This document shows, piece after piece, positions 26,077 to 34,942 of a DNA stretch of 64,000 nt. The stretch's first letter is position 1; the number at the start of each line of letters is the position of its first letter. Location of the stretch: contig JACJVV010000001.1 of the NCBI GenBank assembly GCA_020637495.1, forward strand, positions 620,001 through 684,000, written 5' to 3'. The position numbers and the translations under genes were made by a program. The stretch comes from Candidatus Woesearchaeota archaeon. Lineage in GTDB: Archaea > Nanobdellota > Nanobdellia > Woesearchaeales > JACJVV01. Below the pieces are notes generated by a model. That model searched no databases and was not told the origin of the DNA. It saw only the letters and a program-made list of their open reading frames with translations.

Positions 26077-26547
26077 ATGGATCTTGTTGCAATCTTACAA
26101 TATGTTATACTAGGAGTTATTGCTGTATCAGGCCTTTTCATCGGAAAATTGCTTTCAATGGCAGCACCTGAAGAATTACGTCCTAGCAAGAAATTTCTGA
26201 TCATATTCCAGAAGGTGATATTTGTAATCTCATTGACAGCTTTCAGTTTTACAATCGAACCTAAGATGATGAAGATATTTGCTATATTCATACTAGCTTA
26301 TTTCCTTCTTAAGATAAGGACACAAAGCATGCATACCAACAATAATTATTACCTGCTTTATACAGCACTTGGATTGTTTCTTGGACTAACATCCATGCAA
26401 TATATCATCTATCCTACTTTCCTTGTATTTTTGATAGGATTACCGACCACAGCATTAAATCATGATAAGACACCGGATGTGTTTGTTAAATTGTTCATAG
26501 TATTCATGGTCTTCTACATGGGTGCTTTCTGGATACATAATTTTTAA
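26077..26547 (+). CDS. Hypothetical multi-span membrane protein
   Basis: 156 residues with about five hydrophobic helices (YVILGVIAVSGLFIGKLL, VIFVISLTAFSF, IFAIFILAYFLL, YLLYTALGLFLGL, FLVFLIGLP, FIVFMVFYMGAFW). No conserved functional motif recognised. It follows serS by 25 bp without its own TATA and is probably in the same transcript. Convergent with the appendage-locus end at 26627. Confidence 0.65.
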   Translation: MDLVAILQYVILGVIAVSGLFIGKLLSMAAPEELRPSKKFLIIFQKVIFVISLTAFSFTIEPKMMKIFAIFILAYFLLKIRTQSMHTNNNYYLLYTALGLFLGLTSMQYIIYPTFLVFLIGLPTTALNHDKTPDVFVKLFIVFMVFYMGAFWIHNF

Positions 26548-26626
26548 TATTCTTATTGGGCAATAAAGAAAATATTCATATATCTATTCTCAAGTCTAAT
26601 AAATTAGATCAGATTCTCAAGTGATT

Positions 26627-27046
26627 CTACAAGAAATAATTTATGATCAGAGGGATCAAGATCCCTATTGCTATTCCGACTGAGATCTCTTTGATAGTAT
26701 GGCTAAGCATTACACCTTTAATCTTGTTCTTGCTCAATACCTGTATGTTCTTAGTATTATTGTCGATATTGCCTCTTATCACCATAAGATCCCTAAGCAC
26801 CAGTATCCATATCGCAAGGCCCAGTAGGAATGATGTTGAGAATCCTTCAATTAGGTATATGCTTACAGCAAGTCCTGTAACAAATGCAGAATGCGATGAT
26901 GGCATACCTCCATATCGTAATGCAACTTTTATGTCTAATTCTCGTGTCCTTACAAAATAAGTCATCACTTTCAGAATCTCAGCCAATATCCATGAAGATG
27001 CAACAAGGATGAATATCTTCATTTCAGAACTTAATGCTTCAATCAT
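26627..27046 (-). CDS. Divergent PAP2-family (DUF212/YuiD-like) membrane phosphatase
   Basis: 139 residues, four to five membrane helices. The motif GGMPSSHSA (about 46-54) and the late SHT..EI..GI.IG element are characteristic of the divergent PAP2 family, which resembles lipid- or polyprenyl-phosphate phosphatases. It is 4 bp downstream of the ArlH/KaiC-like gene and is the last gene of the appendage locus; a role in recycling lipid carriers for glycosylating surface proteins is possible but is inference from position. Confidence 0.85.
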   Translation of the reverse strand: MIEALSSEMKIFILVASSWILAEILKVMTYFVRTRELDIKVALRYGGMPSSHSAFVTGLAVSIYLIEGFSTSFLLGLAIWILVLRDLMVIRGNIDNNTKNIQVLSKNKIKGVMLSHTIKEISVGIAIGILIPLIINYFL

Positions 27047-27050
27047 ATTA

Positions 27051-27971
27051 TCAACTCGTTATCCGTATTCCATCGGATGTTATCTCGTATGGCACAGCCT
27101 TCTTTAGATGATCAGATCCTCTCATCTTATATATCTCGATAGATCTTTTTGCATTCTCACCTATCTTAGTATTGTCGAAATATAGCTGTATTATTGAATC
27201 AACTTCAAATGCTATAGCCAATGATTCAGAGATATTTGTACCGCTCATCGGTACATTCTCATTAGTCAGTATTGCTGTCACATCCCATTTCTTAAGCAGC
27301 TTGAAGAAACCTGTAAGCTGTTCACGTCTCCCAAAATCTGTTGAACTCATCAATAAGAAAGTCGAGACAGAATCTACAACTATTCTTTTCGCTTTTGACT
27401 TTGTCATCAAGTTGTCAAGGAGACCTCCACCTTCTTTAAGTATCTTCATCAGCTGTTCAGGATTATACTCTACAAAATGGAAAAGGCCTTCCTTCTCAAG
27501 CTTTTCCAGGTCCATCCCTACTGATTTCATATTCTCGAAAACATTGCTCTTCTGCTCATCAAATGATATATAGACACCAGGTTCATTGAACATCCTTATG
27601 CCATTTATTATATACTGAAGGCCAAAGATTGTCTTTCCAGTGCCTGGTCCACCAGTCAATAGATTCACGCTGTTATAGAGCAATCCACCATTGGTCATCT
27701 GCTCAAAACCAGGAATTCCTGTAGCAACCCTGGAAGGGTCATATGTCCTTCTTAGAGTTGTCTCTTCATTTTTAACATAACTTTGATTTGATGCAGATGA
27801 TTGCTTACTATTTTCTTTATTATACTGCTGTTGAGACACATCATTCTGATAGTTATGCTGTTGATGAACATTTGATCCTAGCTGATGGTTTTCAGAAGTT
27901 CCTAAATGCCTATGGTCTGGCCTTGATTCCTTTATACTGCTTAATCTGTCAAATGGTGATGCCATATTCAT
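27051..27971 (-). CDS. KaiC/ArlH-like RecA-fold ATPase
   Basis: 306 residues. Residues 1-75 are a Gln/Asn/Ser-rich disordered tail; the RecA-like core starts near 80 with the KaiC-family opening TGIPGFEQMTNGGL, Walker A GGPGTGKT at 107-114, and Walker B RIVVDSVSTFLL near 195. In archaella ArlH, a KaiC-like ATPase, docks on the ArlI motor ATPase; the adjacent platform and motor genes here suggest a comparable partner for the pilus. It could instead be a general KaiC-type regulator. Starts are ATG 27971 or ATG 27965. Confidence 0.8.
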   Translation of the reverse strand: MNMASPFDRLSSIKESRPDHRHLGTSENHQLGSNVHQQHNYQNDVSQQQYNKENSKQSSASNQSYVKNEETTLRRTYDPSRVATGIPGFEQMTNGGLLYNSVNLLTGGPGTGKTIFGLQYIINGIRMFNEPGVYISFDEQKSNVFENMKSVGMDLEKLEKEGLFHFVEYNPEQLMKILKEGGGLLDNLMTKSKAKRIVVDSVSTFLLMSSTDFGRREQLTGFFKLLKKWDVTAILTNENVPMSGTNISESLAIAFEVDSIIQLYFDNTKIGENAKRSIEIYKMRGSDHLKKAVPYEITSDGIRITS

Positions 27972-28077
27972 TCCTCATCCTAATGCATATTTAAAATTTT
28001 CCAGTAATCTATTATTTTCAATCGAATTCTGAAGGAAAATGACAAAAACACCGATATCTTTTGATATAATGCTAATC

Positions 28078-29079
28078 TCAGATAAGGCCATCAAATAATG
28101 CTCCTGCTCCAGTTGAGACAGCCCAAAAGAGCAGAAATCCAAAACCTATCAATGCAGGTATATAGTTCAAACCATATTTTGCAGATCCTCTTTTTATAAC
28201 TCCAAGAAGACCAGATGACATAAGTGCAAGACTTGCAAGGCTTATCATCGCATAGCTCTTGATGAAGTCAGGAAGGAATTCTGCTACAGCTGCATCCATC
28301 GATACTACTAAAGGCATATTCACTGATGCAGTTGAACTGACATCTATCTGGGAGAATGTATTCACTATAACTTTTACTATAACAGTTGAAAGACCATACA
28401 ATACAGGTGCTGCAAATCCAACTGCTGCTCCTATGAATATCAAGTATGATGTGACATTTGATTTTATCTTCTCTTCTACAGTCTTCTGCTGCACAAGATT
28501 CTGTGCTACTTCACTCAACAGATGAGAAAGCTCTCCACCTGATTTCATGCCCATGACTATCAAGTCTACTGCTTTTGCGAACTTATTTGATTTTACACGT
28601 CTTGTCATGTTCTTCAGTGCATCTCGTACTTCAGTCCCAGTAGATATCTCTTTTCCGACAATAGTGAATTGCTTATTGAAGTATCCGAATTCTGGCCTGT
28701 TCGCTTGTATCAATGCCCTATCTATAGTCATCCCTGCTCTAAGGTTAGCAGATATCAGCTGTAATGCGTCAGGCAGGATCAATTCTACGAATTGTCCACG
28801 GTTTGTCGCCATTATGCTTATTATCGAGTATATTATGGATTGTATTGTTACCAATGAGATTATAAACAGAAGAAGGAATCCTATGAATGTAGGGATATAG
28901 TTAGGATTGAATACTGCTTTAGAATACTGAAAAGAAAAACTTAAGGCAATCCCTAGTGAGAAGAATAGTATCGCGCCAACAATGAATTCCCTTCTTGTCT
29001 TTACAGCAAAATAGTTGAAGTAATCCATCAATCTATGACGAAGTCCTCTTGGATATAGGAAGGAGAAATATTCATACAT
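28078..29079 (-). CDS. Type IV pilus platform protein (TadC/ArlJ-like, GspF fold)
   Basis: 333 residues. One early pair of membrane helices (about 30-50 and 60-85), a cytoplasmic GspF-type helical domain (LISANLRAGMTIDRALIQA, ALKNMTRRVKSNKFAKAVDLIVMGMKSGGELSHLLSEVAQNL), and helices in the last 130 residues. The MGMKSGGELS element is typical of this family. It should sit in the membrane and convert motor-ATPase motion into pilin insertion. The neighbouring gene at 29148 encodes a second, related platform protein, as in Tad systems (TadB/TadC). Confidence 0.88.
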   Translation of the reverse strand: MYEYFSFLYPRGLRHRLMDYFNYFAVKTRREFIVGAILFFSLGIALSFSFQYSKAVFNPNYIPTFIGFLLLFIISLVTIQSIIYSIISIMATNRGQFVELILPDALQLISANLRAGMTIDRALIQANRPEFGYFNKQFTIVGKEISTGTEVRDALKNMTRRVKSNKFAKAVDLIVMGMKSGGELSHLLSEVAQNLVQQKTVEEKIKSNVTSYLIFIGAAVGFAAPVLYGLSTVIVKVIVNTFSQIDVSSTASVNMPLVVSMDAAVAEFLPDFIKSYAMISLASLALMSSGLLGVIKRGSAKYGLNYIPALIGFGFLLFWAVSTGAGALFDGLI

Positions 29080-29147
29080 ATTGTTTCTCCTCTTCTCTGT
29101 TCTCTTTTTTCATCTTTGTTATATAGCTAATCATATTCGATCACTAA

Positions 29148-30059
29148 TCACGTCTTTAGCAATGCAGGTCTTTTTGTCCTGATTATATTTATGAATACCA
29201 TCTGTGTCATTATATTCATGCCAAGCACACCCCAGAAAAGTCCTTGTATTGGTGCAGGATCAAGATTCATGAATGCTGCGATAACTATCAGGAAGTTGAC
29301 ACCAATAGCTGGCAATATTACTCCCATTATCATATAGAACATTGTCAAAGGTGAGAGTGTTGCACCGTACTCTTCTACCTGAAGAAGCTGCTCTTCTGCT
29401 AATTCATTCATTATATCACGCAAGATATCACTTAGATTTGACCCAGTCTTCATACCATTTACCATCTGCCATATTGCGCTCCTGAAAATCGATGAAGGAT
29501 TCTCTAATGCCATCCTCTCTAAAGCTTCAACCTGAGGTATTCCACCGTTGATCTTCTTAACAACACCCATTATCTCTTTTGATACCTCTCCATAATCTGA
29601 TGCTGCTACATTAACTAGTACGTCAAACAAAGGGATACCAGATCTTAGCTGTATCAGGATATTCTGCAATGCTGGGAGGGTATTCTGCTCTATGCTGTCA
29701 ATCCTTTTCTTGATATACACTTCTGGAGCTGCCCTCTGCTGAAGCATCATGAAGAAGAAGAAGAATATACCACATAATATGCCTATCATCAAAGGAGGCA
29801 TTGTTAAATTCTTCGCTTTTGTTGAGAAAAGACCGAAAAGTCCTCCAAATATTATTCCTGCAAAAATATCATTGACTACGCAATATGCTATATACTTCCT
29901 TGAGTTGGCATCCAGCTTTGCCTGCTGTAGCTTAAGAGTAAAATTTGCAAACAATGTATTCTCAAAAAGATGTGCAATGATAAGGAAATGCCTGTATAAT
30001 TTCTCCAGGATTGGGATTGGCAAAACTAAAAATGGAATCTTTATGTTGTTATCTTGCAT
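29148..30059 (-). CDS. Type IV pilus platform protein (TadB/ArlJ-like, GspF fold)
   Basis: 303 residues. Helices near 65-85 and 92-112, a cytoplasmic GspF domain around 120-230 with LIQLRSGIPLFDVLVNVA and VNGMKTGSNLSDILRDIMNEL, and two C-terminal helices (FYMIMGVILPAIGVNFLIVIA, WGVLGMNIMTQMVFINI). Paired with the platform protein at 28078; two tandem platform genes downstream of one ATPase is the Tad/Epd arrangement. Separated from the ATPase gene by 51 bp. Confidence 0.88.
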   Translation of the reverse strand: MQDNNIKIPFLVLPIPILEKLYRHFLIIAHLFENTLFANFTLKLQQAKLDANSRKYIAYCVVNDIFAGIIFGGLFGLFSTKAKNLTMPPLMIGILCGIFFFFFMMLQQRAAPEVYIKKRIDSIEQNTLPALQNILIQLRSGIPLFDVLVNVAASDYGEVSKEIMGVVKKINGGIPQVEALERMALENPSSIFRSAIWQMVNGMKTGSNLSDILRDIMNELAEEQLLQVEEYGATLSPLTMFYMIMGVILPAIGVNFLIVIAAFMNLDPAPIQGLFWGVLGMNIMTQMVFINIIRTKRPALLKT

Positions 30060-30110
30060 TTTTCATCTGGGTTTGGATGGTTTATCAGATAAATCTTGGT
30101 ATCCATCATC

Positions 30111-31649
30111 TCATTCATTTTTTGCGACTTTGAAAGGATTAGGAAGATTGAATATCCTCTGAGGAGATTGATCATTCTCTACCATCTTTATCAGGTCTTC
30201 TTTGTTAAGGTAATATTGGTTCATTATCGAACCTACACTATCGACTCCTTTGACATTATGCCTGACCATCCATTCAAGTATCCTCTTCCTTAATGCTATA
30301 TTCTCGTTGATCTCATCCATATTGAATCCTGTATGACGTGAAAGCTCCTCGAAGAATCTTATGCTCTCAGAATGAGGAACTATCTTGTCTATTGAAGGTT
30401 TCCACCTGTACATGATGTTTGCCTTCACATCAACGCCCTTATCAGTCTCTGAAGCGATGAATTCACCTAGCTGATAGGTTCTTCTTATCCCTCTTCTCCT
30501 GTCCCTGAACTGTACTACATTAAGGTTGACAGCGCTAAGCAGGTTGGCAGGCGTAGAGATAGGTGGATTTGTCATCCTAGTGATCGTCTCAGAGACTGTA
30601 TCAGCGTGAACAGTAGCATATACTGAGTGACCTGTATGCATCGCTTCAAACATTACTTCTGCTTCCTGTTTCTTCCTCATTTCTCCAAGGATGATCCTAT
30701 CCGGTCTCATACGTAATGCATTGACAAGAAGATCCAGCATCGATACTTCTCCCTTCCCTTCTGTATTTGGCGGTCTTGTAGTCAAGGGACACCAGTATAA
30801 TGTCTCAGGCAACTGGAGCTCACGCGTATCCTCTATAGTAAGGATCCTCTGATTCGGAGGGATGAACGGAAGTATTGTTCCTAGCAATGATGTCTTTCCT
30901 GAACCTGTTCCTCCAGAGATCAGGATATTCATCTCATACTCCATAGCAATCCATATAAGCGCATACACATCAGAGTTCACTGTACCTACACGCATTATAT
31001 CGACCATTGTCCATGGATCACGTGCGAACTTCCTTATAGTTATTGTATTTCCCTTGTTGGATATCGGATAAAGCACTGCATTTGCCCTATCTCCTGTTAT
31101 GAGATGAGCGTCTAGCAACGGAGTCAAAGTAGTTATCTGCTTACCGACTCGCCTTGCAATGATATTAGAATAATTCTGGATCTGGTCCTCTGTAGGTATT
31201 ATGACATTTGTGATAAGCCATCCGAATTTCTTATGGAATACACGGACTGGCTCTGATGAAGAGTTGATGATTACTTCCTCTAAATTCTCATCATGCATAA
31301 GGTATTCAATATTCCCTAGTCCTATGATATCATTTAGGAGTGTGCTTACAAGGAAAGATTTTGTATCCTCATTCAGCGTGGGTATCTTTCTCTCAAGGAT
31401 GCTCTGAGCCTTAGACTTGAATTTTGACTTGATATAGTCGATGACTTTTGGATCAAGGATCTCTGCAGTTGTTATATCGACATCAAGTACAAGCTCTTGC
31501 CTTATCTGGTCAAGCAATGCTTCTGTTCCTATCCCTATCTCCTGGAGGATAAGCCTGTATTTGACTGGTTTATTTCCATATTCTATTATCTCTACATTGA
31601 CTATTACATTCTCTGCTTCAATCTCGTATTCGTCAATTATCTTAGCCAT
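30111..31649 (-). CDS. Type IV pilus/secretion motor ATPase (TadA/ArlI/GspE family)
   Basis: 512-residue hexameric ATPase that powers pilin assembly. Walker A GGTGSGKT is at 246-253, the Asp box TIEDTREL at 271-278, Walker B RIILGEMRKKQE near 330, and the His box HTGHSVYATVHAD near 350. The N-terminal 240 residues hold the usual N-domain including RANAVLYPIS. A C-terminal tail of about 100 residues is helical. Its start overlaps the winged-helix gene by 8 bp, so both are translated from one mRNA beginning at the TATA near 32233. Confidence 0.95.
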   Translation of the reverse strand: MAKIIDEYEIEAENVIVNVEIIEYGNKPVKYRLILQEIGIGTEALLDQIRQELVLDVDITTAEILDPKVIDYIKSKFKSKAQSILERKIPTLNEDTKSFLVSTLLNDIIGLGNIEYLMHDENLEEVIINSSSEPVRVFHKKFGWLITNVIIPTEDQIQNYSNIIARRVGKQITTLTPLLDAHLITGDRANAVLYPISNKGNTITIRKFARDPWTMVDIMRVGTVNSDVYALIWIAMEYEMNILISGGTGSGKTSLLGTILPFIPPNQRILTIEDTRELQLPETLYWCPLTTRPPNTEGKGEVSMLDLLVNALRMRPDRIILGEMRKKQEAEVMFEAMHTGHSVYATVHADTVSETITRMTNPPISTPANLLSAVNLNVVQFRDRRRGIRRTYQLGEFIASETDKGVDVKANIMYRWKPSIDKIVPHSESIRFFEELSRHTGFNMDEINENIALRKRILEWMVRHNVKGVDSVGSIMNQYYLNKEDLIKMVENDQSPQRIFNLPNPFKVAKNE

Positions 31650-32208
31650 TTTGCGTATTTCTAACCCGGACTATCTCTATACCGCCTACAGGCAGATACC
31701 TTATCTCAACCAAACCATAATCTGCTAGAACTTGAACCCATTCTTCAGCAAGGCGTCTACTTATATTGAAAGTCGATTGTATATCAGACAAGGACATCCT
31801 TCCTTTGTCTTCTACAATCTTTATTATCATATCAAGATCAGTCGTTATTACTTTCTTCACAATCTTCTTCTTTGCCTGTTTCTTCTCATCCTTATCAGGC
31901 TCTTCCCTTTTCTTGACACTTTTTTCATTTGATGCTGCCATCAATTTAGAATAGATGGTAGATATATCTGATTGGAATTTTACAGCTTCTCTCTCATTAG
32001 AATTATGGATTATCTCTTCATATATTATGTAAAGATTATGGTATGTCTCTTTTGCCTCATTCAATCTCTTGAGATTGATGAGCCTGAATATCTTGACTTT
32101 CAGGTTTAGGAATTCCTTTATCTTCTCTATACGTTCTTTCTTCTGGAGAAGTATCTTTTTTCTTTCTTCATTCATCCCATCATTAGGATTAGACTTTACA
32201 GTATCCAT
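31642..32208 (-). CDS. Coiled-coil winged-helix protein heading the pilus-motor operon
   Basis: 188 residues. The N-terminal 95 residues are charged helices, probably coiled coil, a Lys-rich linker follows (about 95-118), and the C-terminal 65 residues form a winged helix (DLDMIIKIVEDKGRMSLSDIQSTFNISRRLAEEWVQVLADYGLVEIRYLP). It may regulate the operon or act as an assembly factor beside the ATPase; neither is shown. TATTTAAATA at 32229-32238 is 25 nt before the start (leaderless). Its 3' end overlaps the motor ATPase gene by 8 bp. Confidence 0.75.
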   Translation of the reverse strand: MDTVKSNPNDGMNEERKKILLQKKERIEKIKEFLNLKVKIFRLINLKRLNEAKETYHNLYIIYEEIIHNSNEREAVKFQSDISTIYSKLMAASNEKSVKKREEPDKDEKKQAKKKIVKKVITTDLDMIIKIVEDKGRMSLSDIQSTFNISRRLAEEWVQVLADYGLVEIRYLPVGGIEIVRVRNTQNG

Positions 32209-32228
32209 ATTGAGTTCTTAGGCATGTC

Positions 32229-32238
32229 TATTTAAATA
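32229..32238 (-). promoter_or_regulatory. TATA box for the motor operon (winged-helix, ATPase, platforms)
   Basis: TATTTAAATA centred 25 nt before start 32208. It gives the motor genes their own promoter, separate from the pilin and HerA genes upstream. Confidence 0.65.
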
Positions 32239-32335
32239 ACTGTGTATCTATCTTAGAATGGTAAACTGTTTTTTCTGATAAATATTGGATGATCCATGAA
32301 CCTATATATTGATAATATTGAACATGGAATTACTT

Positions 32336-33307
32336 TTATCTGAATATTACTCGTGACCTGCTTAATGCATGGTAGCTAGGTATAGATATATTGAACACTT
32401 CATAAGGGAACTCCCAGTTGTGAGTTGTTGTTGCTACTGGTGTTAGTATCTTGACTGAGACATTGTAATTTCCGCTCATTGTTGTGATGTTAATAACCTC
32501 ATCGTCGAAACTTATATTGATGTAGTTGATTGCAGTAGTTGTATTGTTTACATATATGATATTTATGTCTCCAGAGCTGAATGAGAATTCAGTGGATGCT
32601 TCAATCCTTTCAGGATCATTGAGGAAGTCAGGGAAATCCAGATCATTTATGGTCAGGTTGAAATTTATATCCTTAACTCCACTAGCTGATGGAGTAGTAT
32701 CAAATGATATGTCAGTTATCGGGTCAGTTGATGTAATATTCACCTCAAAACCTATTATTTTTGATGTGGTTAAATGCGAATAGTTGTAGTATAGCTGCAA
32801 AGTCTCATTTGAAGTAGTGCTTAAATCTGTTGCTGTCTTATTTATTCCTATCCCTCCTGATCTTTTGATCATCGGATCATCGAGTATGGAAGTCAGATTG
32901 ATCTGTACATCAGGAAATAGTTTTGTGTAGTTGCCTTCCAGTCCATTCATATCGGCGATGAACTTATCCTTGCTAGGGCCATTCTCAAGAAGGACTGTCT
33001 GCACTGATGTAATGTCAACATATTCTCCTCCTTGCAGGACTGTATCTATATCTAATGTAAGATTCTTGTTCACCTCATATATTTTCTTGATGGACCATTG
33101 CATAGAATCCTCTATTGATATCATCCTATTAGCCAGTGAGTTTGGTATGACTGCAACTTTTGAGACCTCCTTATTATTGTAGACAGCCACGGCAAAGACC
33201 AGCAATACCATCAGGAAAAGGACAGTAGTCCCTGTATAGACTATCGCTTTCTTACTATCCATTCTTCTCAGGTTTATCTTGTTCACTTCTCTTATCATTT
33301 TGTCCAT
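32336..33307 (-). CDS. Membrane-anchored extracytoplasmic protein of the pilus locus
   Basis: 323 residues with a short basic N-terminus, one membrane helix (IVYTGTTVLFLMVLLVFAVAVY, about 24-45) and a long beta-rich outer part with many Asn-X-Ser/Thr sequons (NLTL, NLTI, NNTT, NISF). No Gln-containing class III cleavage site is visible, so it is probably a bitopic anchor or minor component rather than a pilin. Overlaps the LamG gene at 33295 by 13 bp, so co-translated with it. Confidence 0.72.
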   Translation of the reverse strand: MDKMIREVNKINLRRMDSKKAIVYTGTTVLFLMVLLVFAVAVYNNKEVSKVAVIPNSLANRMISIEDSMQWSIKKIYEVNKNLTLDIDTVLQGGEYVDITSVQTVLLENGPSKDKFIADMNGLEGNYTKLFPDVQINLTSILDDPMIKRSGGIGINKTATDLSTTSNETLQLYYNYSHLTTSKIIGFEVNITSTDPITDISFDTTPSASGVKDINFNLTINDLDFPDFLNDPERIEASTEFSFSSGDINIIYVNNTTTAINYINISFDDEVINITTMSGNYNVSVKILTPVATTTHNWEFPYEVFNISIPSYHALSRSRVIFR

Positions 33308-34386
33308 GCATAGTATCTTGCTTTGACTATGTCCTCAATGTTGCCTGATCTGTTTATTGCAATCATCCTCTCTCCAGTGGCGATAAAATCTGTGACAGTG
33401 CTCATCTCAGGCAATGGCCTGCTTGATATTATCGTCCCATTTCCATTATACAGCCTTATTATCATGTCATATTGATTTGGTAGATAGTCGTCTATGGTCT
33501 TATTTATTGTATCATAATCAACATCAAGATCGTATCTTGATATCAAATCATACGTCGCTGTTGAGATATTATTGTAGATATCGCTCACCTCATCTGCTGT
33601 GAGCACTCTTGAGAAAATCCTTATGTCATCTAATGAGCCATTGAAATATTCTCCTGATCCATCATCAACATTTCCAATCAAGAATCTGCTATTTGAGTCC
33701 AATGAGTTTGCTCTTGCACTTATATCTCCTGAATCAGTATTAACTCCATTGATATATATGCTGAGCAATCCATCCCTATCAAAAACCAATGCTGCATGTG
33801 TCCATGCATTATCATTATAGCTTGAACTGGTTGTAATCGTCCCACCTGTTGCACCATCTTTGATGTAACCTACTATACGTCCTGTATTCCCCACGTATAT
33901 CCCATATCCATAGAAATCAGGACCGACTCCATATTTTGATATTATCCATCCATTGCTTGAACTCATGCCTGTCTTGAACCAGAAACTGATAGAGAAATCA
34001 GATGTGCTCATATTCATTACATCACCGCAATCAACATAATCGTCTCCATCGAGATCCAACCAGAAGTTATAGTAATCATCAGTTATCGTGCTAAATCTTG
34101 CATCGTTCCTTAGAAGACAATGGTTAACTCCTTTCTTATCTGCGATGCTTCCATTGAAGAAATGCTGGTTGTCAAGATAATATTCTTCTAGGATATCAGT
34201 CTTCTGCATCACAGAGAATAGGTCTGCAGCAACTTCGTTAGGCTGTGCAATGAGAATCTCATTATATATCCCTCTACTGAAATATCCATTCACAGACATT
34301 ATTATAACAGTTGATATTAATATCGCTAGTAATGCATCTAGTGTATACACTGCTGCTCTTTTCCCTGTCTTTTTTGTTATTTTCAT
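33295..34386 (-). CDS. LamG-domain pilin-like surface protein (1 of 3)
   Basis: 363 residues from ATG 34386 (381 from an ATG at 34440 inside the upstream gene). The N-terminus MKITKKTGKRAAVYTLDALLAILIS has a basic stretch followed by one hydrophobic helix, like a pilin but without the QxSxE cleavage signature. A LamG/concanavalin-like jelly-roll domain covers the middle: DGDDYVDCGDVMNMSTSDFSIS, SFWFKTG, AWTHAALVFDRDGLLSIYINGV, and the family ending GSLDDIRIFSRVLTADEVSDIY. LamG domains bind glycans or proteins. The C-terminal 80 residues form an extra domain. Confidence 0.82.
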   Translation of the reverse strand: MKITKKTGKRAAVYTLDALLAILISTVIIMSVNGYFSRGIYNEILIAQPNEVAADLFSVMQKTDILEEYYLDNQHFFNGSIADKKGVNHCLLRNDARFSTITDDYYNFWLDLDGDDYVDCGDVMNMSTSDFSISFWFKTGMSSSNGWIISKYGVGPDFYGYGIYVGNTGRIVGYIKDGATGGTITTSSSYNDNAWTHAALVFDRDGLLSIYINGVNTDSGDISARANSLDSNSRFLIGNVDDGSGEYFNGSLDDIRIFSRVLTADEVSDIYNNISTATYDLISRYDLDVDYDTINKTIDDYLPNQYDMIIRLYNGNGTIISSRPLPEMSTVTDFIATGERMIAINRSGNIEDIVKARYYAWTK

Positions 34387-34402
34387 CTTAGCATTACGTG
34401 GT

Positions 34403-34942
34403 TTAGTATATCGTGAACTCAAATTTCCTAGTGTCTCCATCTATCCTTACTATCCTTGTTATTGATGCGGAGATATTATTCTCAGGGTCAATACCTGATG
34501 AGCTCATTATTGTACCATTCTTATGTCTTATGATCAGCTGATAGTCGTATTCTTTTATGTTCAAGAGCTCTTTTACCCGTGAATAATTCACGGTTGGACT
34601 TGATGCCATCTCAATGAATCTTGAAACTTTGTCTTCAGACAATACATTATTGTCCAGCGCTAGCCCTATAGTGCAATTTAGATTCTTGCAGTAATCAAGG
34701 CTCTCATATTCCCATCTATCTGGATCACCGGGAGTATTAGTAAGTATTATCGCTACGTCGTGGGCAATCTTGAGCTTAGTATCCTGTTCCAGATCCTGTG
34801 CAACACGAGCTCCATTTGTGAACCACAATAGTGTCGTTATTGAGATAAGTACTATGAATATTATGAAACCGAAGATGAAATCATATATCACTATCTGGCC
34901 TTTCTTATTCTTTGCAGGAATTTTTAGTATATAATTGTTCAT
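34403..34942 (-). CDS. Small class III signal-peptide (pilin-like) protein
   Basis: 179 residues. The N-terminal NKKGQIVIYDFIFGFIIFIV has the KKG/Q class III cleavage context for an EppA-type prepilin peptidase followed by the assembly helix, so it is probably an exported, pilin-like subunit. The outer part has an invariant-looking Cys pair (YCKNLNC) and no LamG domain. Located between LamG genes with a 4-bp overlap (ATGA) on its upstream neighbour; a candidate minor or major pilin. Confidence 0.78.
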   Translation of the reverse strand: MNNYILKIPAKNKKGQIVIYDFIFGFIIFIVLISITTLLWFTNGARVAQDLEQDTKLKIAHDVAIILTNTPGDPDRWEYESLDYCKNLNCTIGLALDNNVLSEDKVSRFIEMASSPTVNYSRVKELLNIKEYDYQLIIRHKNGTIMSSSGIDPENNISASITRIVRIDGDTRKFEFTIY

